From the NCBI GenBank assembly GCA_902539895.1, contig CACBMD010000014.1, positions 1 through 39,313 on the forward strand: DNA of 39,313 bases, in the 5' to 3' direction. Under the pieces are notes generated by a model. That model searched no databases and had not been told where the DNA came from. It was given only the letters and a program-made list of their open reading frames with translations. This DNA is from an uncultured SAR116 cluster alpha proteobacterium (lineage in GTDB: Bacteria > Pseudomonadota > Alphaproteobacteria > Puniceispirillales > Marisalimonadaceae). Of this stretch, positions 33,474-39,313 are shown piece by piece (position 1 is the first letter of the stretch; each line of letters opens with the position of its first letter). A program made the translations under genes and the position numbers.

Positions 33474-34211
33474 TTGCAAACCATCGTATGCATGAAATGG
33501 GGATCGAAATACGGTTCTGAATATGTAAACAGACTACACAAATCGATAAAAAAACATACCAAACGTGCGACCCAACTTTATTGCTTTACTGATAATACTA
33601 CTGATATTAATGAAGATATAACATGTAAACCGTTACCAAAAATCTCTTTGCCAAATACAATTTCTTTTACACCTTGGAGGAAAATGAGTTTATGGCAATA
33701 TCCTCTTTATAATCTAGAGGGTGATATTTTATTCTTAGACCTAGATTTAGTGATCACAGGTGATTTAGATCGCTTTTTCGACTTCAAACCAGGCTTTTAT
33801 TGCGTAATTGAAAATTGGACACAAATAGGAAAAAATATTGGAAACACGAGTTGTTTTAGGTTTCCTGTTGGAAAGTATAATTCAATATTTGAAGAGTTTG
33901 AAAAAAACCCCAAAAAATATTGGAAAAAATACCATATAGAACAAGTTTATTTAAGTGATCAAATTCAAGATCAAGTTTTTTGGCCATCTGAATGGTGCAA
34001 AAGCTTTAAACATGACCTTCTTCCTAGATGGCCACTTAGAATTTGGCAACCAGCAAAACTTCCTCAAGACACGTCGATAGTTGCTTTTACAGGAAAACCA
34101 GATCCTGATGACGTAGTTAATGGTGTATGGCCAGTAAAAAAATCACAAATTTTTAAAAAAGTTTATAAACAATTAAAAACTCCTCAATGGGTTCTTGATA
34201 ATTGGTTATAA
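33474..34211 (+). CDS. GT-A-like glycosyltransferase with DxD motif
   Basis: The 245-residue protein starts at TTG 33474, well supported by AGGA at 33463-33466 seven bases upstream. It carries a D-x-D metal/nucleotide-sugar motif, Asp89 and Asp91 in DILFLDLDLVITGDLD, a feature of GT8-like GT-A enzymes. The opening TIVCMKWGSKYGSEYVNRL and the later ENWTQ and GNTSCFRF belong to a family I recall from marine bacteria near surface-glycan genes but which has no firm substrate assignment. It is probably cytoplasmic, adding one sugar to a core or O-antigen chain. It converges on the hydroxyacid dehydrogenase gene with only two bases between stops. Confidence 0.7.
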   Translation: MQTIVCMKWGSKYGSEYVNRLHKSIKKHTKRATQLYCFTDNTTDINEDITCKPLPKISLPNTISFTPWRKMSLWQYPLYNLEGDILFLDLDLVITGDLDRFFDFKPGFYCVIENWTQIGKNIGNTSCFRFPVGKYNSIFEEFEKNPKKYWKKYHIEQVYLSDQIQDQVFWPSEWCKSFKHDLLPRWPLRIWQPAKLPQDTSIVAFTGKPDPDDVVNGVWPVKKSQIFKKVYKQLKTPQWVLDNWL

Positions 34212-34213
34212 TT

Positions 34214-35170
34214 TTAAGAAATTTGATTGATTGGATTTTTATTTATAAAAGCTTCAACTGCTTTTAAGTAACCATTAAAAAATTTTTCATATGCCTCTTC
34301 CGAGACGTAACCAATATGTGGTGTAAGAATTAAATTTTTTGTATTTCTTAAAATATGATTTTTTGGAAGGGGTTCTTGATCATAAACATCTAAAGCGGCA
34401 AATGATATAACTTCACTATTAAGCGCATCTATTAGATCTTTTTCTTTAATTATTGGTCCTCTACTAGTATTTACAATAACAGAATTTTTTTTCATTAACT
34501 TAAGATTATTTTTATCAATATAACCCCTCGTTCTGTCTGATAATCTTGTATGAATGGTTAAAATATCCGACATTTTAAATAGATCATTACTATTCACATA
34601 TTCAACACCAACTTTATTGCAATCTTCTTTCTTTAAATTATGGCTCCAAGCTATCACCCTCATTCCAAAAGCTTTAGCATAATTAGCTACTTGTAGGCCT
34701 TGTTTACCAAGACCCAAAATACCTAAAGTATTTCCCTTTAGACCTCTTCCAATAGTAGTTTGCCAATTACCATCTTTCATATTTTGAATTTCTGTCTGCA
34801 ATCCTCTCCATGCATTCATTATTAGAGCCCATGCTAATTCTGCAGTAGAGTGAATTTTAGTTTCAGTGCCACAATAAACTATATTTTTTTCTTTTAAAAT
34901 TTCTGCATCAACAGAGGCATTCCACATTCCACTCGTAATGACTAGTTTTAAATTTGGAAGTTTATTTATCAAGGTTCCAGGAAGTGGTGTCCTCTCTCTC
35001 ATTAAACACAAAACATCATAATCAGATAGTTTCTCTGTCAAGTTGGGTGCATCTCCTATATATTCATTGAATATTTGAAGTTCTATTTTTTCACTAAGCT
35101 TTTCCCAATTTGCGAAATGATGTGTAACGTTTTGATAATCGTCCAAAATTGCCACTTTAATTTTTTTCAT
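34214..35170 (-). CDS. D-2-hydroxyacid dehydrogenase (NAD-dependent)
   Basis: The 318-residue protein has the family's NAD-binding GILGLGKQG (about 149-157) and the catalytic trio: Arg in VNTSRGPIIKEKDL-like VNTSRGPII, Glu in DVYDQEPLP and His in LTPHIGYVSEEAY. It interconverts a 2-keto acid and a D-2-hydroxyacid; the substrate (glycerate, 3-phosphoglycerate or another) cannot be read directly. The ACT domain of SerA is absent. It lies two bases downstream of the TcuA-like flavoprotein gene on the same strand, so the two are co-transcribed and probably act on the same organic-acid pathway. Confidence 0.85.
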   Translation of the reverse strand: MKKIKVAILDDYQNVTHHFANWEKLSEKIELQIFNEYIGDAPNLTEKLSDYDVLCLMRERTPLPGTLINKLPNLKLVITSGMWNASVDAEILKEKNIVYCGTETKIHSTAELAWALIMNAWRGLQTEIQNMKDGNWQTTIGRGLKGNTLGILGLGKQGLQVANYAKAFGMRVIAWSHNLKKEDCNKVGVEYVNSNDLFKMSDILTIHTRLSDRTRGYIDKNNLKLMKKNSVIVNTSRGPIIKEKDLIDALNSEVISFAALDVYDQEPLPKNHILRNTKNLILTPHIGYVSEEAYEKFFNGYLKAVEAFINKNPINQIS

Positions 35171-35172
35171 AC

Positions 35173-36645
35173 TTATCCTTCTTTTACTGAACCATAACCA
35201 GCCATTCTTCCAAAGACTGCACCGGACGTTAAGCCTGATCCACCAGGATATCCGTTAAAAAACACACCTCCTACTAATTCCCCACAAGCAAATAAGCCTT
35301 TTATAGGATTATCTTTAATATCCAATACTGATCCATTTTTATCTACTTTTAATCCACCATAAGTAAATGTAATGCCACCAGTAACAGGAAACGCCTTAAA
35401 AGGTCCTTTATCTATTTTCTGTGCCCAATTAGATTTTTTAATTTCGAGACCCTTTGTTGATTTTCCATCAAGAGTAGTCGGATCAAAAATAGTATTAAGA
35501 TCAACTGAATTATTATATTGATCAATAGTTTTCTTAGTTTCAGCTTTATCAACACCGTCCATTTTTTTTATTAACTCGTCAATAGTATCAGCTTCAACAT
35601 AGTGAGCGTCATGGAATGTATATTCTTCATAAAGTAAATCAAAAACCTTACTATCAAAAATCTGCCAAGCAAAATTTCCAGGCTGATCTAAAACTCTTTT
35701 TCCATATTGAGCATATGTATAATTTCTAAAATTTTTACCCTCATCTAAAAATCTTTTGCCATTTGCATTGATCATGATTCCTAAAAAATAGCATATCTTT
35801 CTATAATTTTTTCTTTCGCTTGGTTCTAATTCTAAACCGCCATAATTTTTCATGTGTAAATCCATGGGAGTGGCATGACAGCCATCATATAGACCATGTT
35901 TCGCTGCACCAATTTCTAACGCCATCTTCAGGCCATCTCCTGTATTGTGAGGCGTTCCTCTTACTTTGGCCTTTAGCCAGTTGTTGCCAATATAGGATTT
36001 TCGAAGTTCATCATTAGCCTCGAACCCACCTGATGCTAAAATAACTGCGTCAACAATTACTTTTTCACCATTCACATAAACTCCCTTCACCTGTCCAGCT
36101 TCATAAAATAGGTTTGTAACAGGGCTTTGATAAAAAATTTTTCCACCTAATGTTAAAAATGCTGCTAATTCTTGGTCAAATAAACCAACACCTTCATTTT
36201 GTGATGCAAGTGTTAACCCTCCCCAAAAAATATGCTTGCCATTTTTCAAAAAGCTTTGCCTCGAGTATATAGGTTCAAATTTGACATTATGTGAAGAAAG
36301 CCACTTTATTGTCTCTAATGATTTAGAAACCAAAATTTTTTGCTCATGACTAAGTGATCTACCATCATTGAAGTTTAACAAGTCTTTTTCAAATTTTTCT
36401 TGGGTGTAAGAACCAAAATCTGTATCTTTAAGTCTCTCATCATTAGGATTTTTTAAAAGATCCATTAACTGGTTACTATTATCATAAGCAAATCGCATTG
36501 CACCGGCTGTATACTTGGTGTTTCCACCAGCCATTTTTATGTCTGCTTTTTCATAAATAGTTACATCTGCTCCCTTTTCTAAAGCGGCTATTCCTGCTGA
36601 TAAAGCAGCGTTACCAGAACCAACAATTATAACTGTTTTTGTCAT
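35173..36645 (-). CDS. FAD-dependent dehydrogenase, TcuA-like (fumarate reductase flavoprotein family)
   Basis: The 490-residue protein opens with the FAD-binding VIIVGSGNAALSAGIAALEKGADV, in which G-x-G-x-A-A replaces the usual G-x-G-x-x-G, as in TcuA-type proteins. GGNTKYTAGAMRF follows, then ILASGGFEAN and, at the C-terminus, PVTGGITFTYGGLKVD and GLFACGELVGG with NGYPGGSGL. This is the fumarate reductase/succinate dehydrogenase flavoprotein fold. TcuA oxidises tricarballylate to aconitate in the cytoplasm, and a related di- or tricarboxylate is the likely substrate. No heme or signal sequence is fused, so it is a soluble flavoenzyme. It heads a two-gene operon and is divergent from an EamA transporter. 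Confidence 0.75.
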   Translation of the reverse strand: MTKTVIIVGSGNAALSAGIAALEKGADVTIYEKADIKMAGGNTKYTAGAMRFAYDNSNQLMDLLKNPNDERLKDTDFGSYTQEKFEKDLLNFNDGRSLSHEQKILVSKSLETIKWLSSHNVKFEPIYSRQSFLKNGKHIFWGGLTLASQNEGVGLFDQELAAFLTLGGKIFYQSPVTNLFYEAGQVKGVYVNGEKVIVDAVILASGGFEANDELRKSYIGNNWLKAKVRGTPHNTGDGLKMALEIGAAKHGLYDGCHATPMDLHMKNYGGLELEPSERKNYRKICYFLGIMINANGKRFLDEGKNFRNYTYAQYGKRVLDQPGNFAWQIFDSKVFDLLYEEYTFHDAHYVEADTIDELIKKMDGVDKAETKKTIDQYNNSVDLNTIFDPTTLDGKSTKGLEIKKSNWAQKIDKGPFKAFPVTGGITFTYGGLKVDKNGSVLDIKDNPIKGLFACGELVGGVFFNGYPGGSGLTSGAVFGRMAGYGSVKEG

Positions 36646-36749
36646 TTAATTTTATCCTTTTAGAGCGGATTATTTTTTATTAGATTGTTAAATTTATTGT
36701 TATTATTTAAAGTATTTTTTTTCAAGTTCATTTTATTATTTGGTCAAAT

Positions 36750-37664
36750 ATGTCTTCAAATATTATTGGTTCTCTCATTTGGATTATATTTATATTTTTA
36801 TCACTATTTACTCACATGATAATCAAGTCTTTATCAGGTGAAGTAGATTTTATTATTACTTTATTTTCTAGATTTGCATATTCATTACCTATCTTATTTA
36901 TTTTAGCTTACGTAGCTAGAAAATCTTATTTATTTCAAGTGAATAATTGGAAAAACATTGCTTTAAGATCATTTTTTGGTTTCGTTACTATGATAATGGT
37001 TTTTTCCTCACTACAGTTAATTCCTATTGGACTTACTACAGCTCTTGCTCAGAGTTCTGCTATTTATGTAACTCTCTTATCTCCATTTGTCTTAGGAGAA
37101 AAAATAGGTCTAGTTAGATGGTCAGCAGTTATATTTGGATTAATTGGTGTTTTTTTAATGATAAATCCAATCAGTATTATTAATGAAACATCAGAATTGT
37201 CTGCATTAGGTGTTTATCTTGCATTTGGAAGCGCATTAACACACGCAGCGCTTGCTCTTATATTAAGAAAAATTGGTAAAACAGAACATCCTACGACTAC
37301 AGCTCTAATTCATAATCTATTAACTTCCTTAGTTATCACTTTTACTATTATTTTTTTTGGGACTAAGTTCTATGGAAAAATAGGTGATTATGGAATAGAA
37401 ATTTTAATAACGCCTAACAACATACTCTATACTTTGATCACACTTGGGATGATAGGATCATTTGTTCAATATCTTATGGCCCAGAGTTATAAATATGCAG
37501 AGGCTACAATTTTAGTGACACTGAGATATTTAGCGATTCCATTAGCGACGCTTTTTGGATTTATCATTTGGAATGAAGTACCAACAATAAACCAAGTTAT
37601 TGGTGGCTTAGTCGTAATTGGTTCTTGTCTTTTGATCACATACCGAGAAATTAAGAGTAAATAG
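36750..37664 (+). CDS. EamA/DMT-family transporter
   Basis: The 304-residue protein has about ten membrane helices in two repeated EamA halves; each half contains the helix-end motif seen in VTLLSPFVLGEKIG and, in the second, VTLRYLAIPLATLFGFIIWNE with a conserved glutamate. DMT-family members export or import small metabolites such as amino acids or organic acids. It is divergent from the TcuA-like gene across 104 bases, suggesting shared control and possibly movement of the acid that the flavoenzyme and dehydrogenase process. It converges on the last gene with one base between stops. Substrate and direction are unknown. Confidence 0.85.
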   Translation: MSSNIIGSLIWIIFIFLSLFTHMIIKSLSGEVDFIITLFSRFAYSLPILFILAYVARKSYLFQVNNWKNIALRSFFGFVTMIMVFSSLQLIPIGLTTALAQSSAIYVTLLSPFVLGEKIGLVRWSAVIFGLIGVFLMINPISIINETSELSALGVYLAFGSALTHAALALILRKIGKTEHPTTTALIHNLLTSLVITFTIIFFGTKFYGKIGDYGIEILITPNNILYTLITLGMIGSFVQYLMAQSYKYAEATILVTLRYLAIPLATLFGFIIWNEVPTINQVIGGLVVIGSCLLITYREIKSK

Positions 37665-37665
37665 A

Positions 37666-39276
37666 TTAATATCCTATTGCAAGACCATCCTTACGCCAAT
37701 CACTTGCACCAATTAACACATCCCTTTCTTCATCAATTAAAATCATTTGACCACCACCTATAGGAGGTACTGGATAATTAATTTGATGCCCTTTTAACTT
37801 TAATTCATTTATTAAATTTAAGTCAAAATCATCTTCAATATCTAAAACATTATTATTTGGGAAAATACGGGGATAATTTAGAGCAAGTTGTGGGTTTAAG
37901 CCAAAATCAATAATTTGAGATAAAACATAAGCGTGACCAGCAGCTTGGTATTGACCACCCATAACACCAAATGATCCTATCAATTTATTATTTTTTGAAA
38001 TCATGGCAGGGATTATGGTATGCACTGGCCTTTTATTTGGATTTAACTCATTGGGATGACCCTCAATAGTATTAAATGCTCTTCCTCTACAATGAAAAAG
38101 AACACCACTTTTAGGAGCTGTAATACCACTACCAAAGGCATCAAAGAGAGAATTGATAAATGAAATAGTGATTCCATTTTCATCTCTCACAGTAAGATAA
38201 ATTGTATCAGGATGATCTGGAAAATCACTTAAACTATAAATCTTTACTTTTTTCATATCAATGGTGGACGCATATTGATCTAATAAATTTGAATTTAGAA
38301 AATTATCAACAGATAGTTTGTTTAGTTCTGGATCTGCAAGATACTCATCTCTTAAAAAATAACCTATTTTTGTTGCCTCACAAAATAAATGTGCGTAGTC
38401 AGCTTTGGACATTTTTTTTAAATCAAATTTTTCAAGAATTGATAAAATAATTAATGCAACCAAACCTTGTCCATTTGGAGGGCATTCATGAAGACGAAAG
38501 CCCCTATAATCTGAAGAAATTGGTTTAACCCATTCAGCGGTCGTATTACCAAAATCATTTAAGGTATGATTTCCTCCAATTGATTTAAGTTTTTTCAACA
38601 TGTCATTAGCAACCCACCCATGATAGAAACCATCATAACCTTCTTGGGCAATTGTTTGAAAAGTTTCTGATAAGTTTTCATTTTTAAAATTATCTATGAA
38701 CTCAAATGATTTTCCATTTTTAAGGAAAAGCTTTGATGTATCAGAGTCTAAAGATAATTTTTGTTTATTTTTTGACCAATCTAACGCCACTCTCTCATGA
38801 ACCATAATACCTTGTTGTGCATATTTTATTGCTGGAATGAATAATTCTTTCCAAGGCATGAAACCGTACTCTTTATGAAGTAAAAACCATGCCGCGACAG
38901 CTCCAGGTATTGTTATTGCATCAGGCATTTCTGGAGTGATCACTGATACATTTCTTTTACGAAGGGTGCTTGCTTTAGCATTTGAAGAAGATTTACCTGA
39001 TCCATTAAGAGCTTTAATATTTTTGCTCCCGTCTACTGATATCATCACAAAACAGTCGCCACCAACTCCAGTCATATGTGGCTCAGCAATACAAAGAACA
39101 GTATTCATAGCGATAGCAGCATCGACTGCATTTCCTCCACTTTTTAATACATCTAGTCCTACTGATGAAGCAATTGGATGAGAAGAGGCCAACATGGCAT
39201 TTGAGCAAATTATATTTGATTTTCCAATACTTGAAAAATCTCTTACATAATTTTTTCTAAAAATCTCTTCTATCAT
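37666..39276 (-). CDS. gamma-glutamyltransferase-family amidohydrolase, cytoplasmic
   Basis: The 536-residue protein is an Ntn-hydrolase of the GGT family: MLASSHPIASSVGLDVLKSGGNAVDAAIA (29-57), TGVGGDCFVM, and the autoprocessing site HPDT358-IYLTV, where Thr358 becomes the nucleophile of the small subunit. Conserved PNKRPVHTIIPAM and GVMGGQYQ follow. Classical GGT is periplasmic, but this protein has no signal peptide. The leaderless branch includes oxamate amidohydrolase HpxW, so hydrolysis of a small amide is as likely as glutathione cleavage. The gene begins 37 bases from the right edge. Linkage to the preceding transporter is by position only. Confidence 0.82.
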   Translation of the reverse strand: MIEEIFRKNYVRDFSSIGKSNIICSNAMLASSHPIASSVGLDVLKSGGNAVDAAIAMNTVLCIAEPHMTGVGGDCFVMISVDGSKNIKALNGSGKSSSNAKASTLRKRNVSVITPEMPDAITIPGAVAAWFLLHKEYGFMPWKELFIPAIKYAQQGIMVHERVALDWSKNKQKLSLDSDTSKLFLKNGKSFEFIDNFKNENLSETFQTIAQEGYDGFYHGWVANDMLKKLKSIGGNHTLNDFGNTTAEWVKPISSDYRGFRLHECPPNGQGLVALIILSILEKFDLKKMSKADYAHLFCEATKIGYFLRDEYLADPELNKLSVDNFLNSNLLDQYASTIDMKKVKIYSLSDFPDHPDTIYLTVRDENGITISFINSLFDAFGSGITAPKSGVLFHCRGRAFNTIEGHPNELNPNKRPVHTIIPAMISKNNKLIGSFGVMGGQYQAAGHAYVLSQIIDFGLNPQLALNYPRIFPNNNVLDIEDDFDLNLINELKLKGHQINYPVPPIGGGQMILIDEERDVLIGASDWRKDGLAIGY

Positions 39277-39313
39277 TAAATACCTTTATAAATTTATATA
39301 AATATTTCATGTG

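Noticed and set aside
1-39313. CRISPR arrays, rRNA or tRNA genes
   Set aside because: No regularly spaced repeats and no recognisable tRNA or rRNA sequence were seen on reading the window.

Overview
The window is AT-rich, tightly packed bacterial DNA with no rRNA, tRNA, CRISPR array or intact insertion sequence that I can see. The gene set (lipid-linked O-antigen/capsule assembly, anhydro-muropeptide recycling, AmpG, membrane pyrophosphatase, MmsB) indicates a Gram-negative proteobacterium. The very AT-rich right half, with short spacers, overlapping genes and small cytosolic wall-recycling enzymes, suggests a streamlined marine alphaproteobacterium (SAR11/HIMB59-like lineages are my guess). 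That taxonomic placement is inference only.

Region 1 (about 1-19,100) is a surface-polysaccharide locus. It opens with the 3' part of a Wzy-like polymerase, then two methyltransferases in loosely spaced DNA. A forward run follows: GT4 glycosyltransferase, AsnB-type amidotransferase, TviB-type UDP-HexNAc 6-dehydrogenase, PglA-like glycosyltransferase and PglC-like phosphoglycosyl transferase. The run continues with four closely abutting or overlapping genes: phosphoesterase, ATP-grasp ligase, SDR epimerase and DegT aminotransferase. Two reverse-strand genes come next (WbpM/FlaA1-type 4,6-dehydratase and UDP-glucuronate epimerase type). The region ends with a three-gene forward cassette: an H-NS-like micro-protein, a sugar N-formyltransferase and a NodB-type deacetylase. 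Together these could build and modify an amino-sugar/uronamide glycan on an undecaprenyl carrier.

Region 2 (about 19,300-30,900) starts with a ManC/AlgA-type GDP-mannose enzyme and continues into what I consider the most interesting part of the window: a compact peptidoglycan-recycling island. It holds a T7-lysozyme-type amidase, a YkfC-like NlpC/P60 peptidase, a short MurQ, AnmK, a PIG-L/LmbE deacetylase, a GH84 (O-GlcNAcase-family) glycosidase, a leaderless YkuD protein and an AmpG permease. MmsB and a membrane pyrophosphatase with the K+-dependent signature are interleaved. Several canonical recycling enzymes (NagZ, LdcA, perhaps NagA and MpaA) appear to be replaced here by unrelated families.

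Region 3 (about 31,000-39,313) has an O-antigen-ligase-like protein and two glycosyltransferases. It ends with a small-molecule catabolic group: a 2-hydroxyacid dehydrogenase and a TcuA-like flavoprotein in one operon, a divergent EamA transporter, and a leaderless gamma-glutamyltransferase-family amidohydrolase running off toward the right edge.
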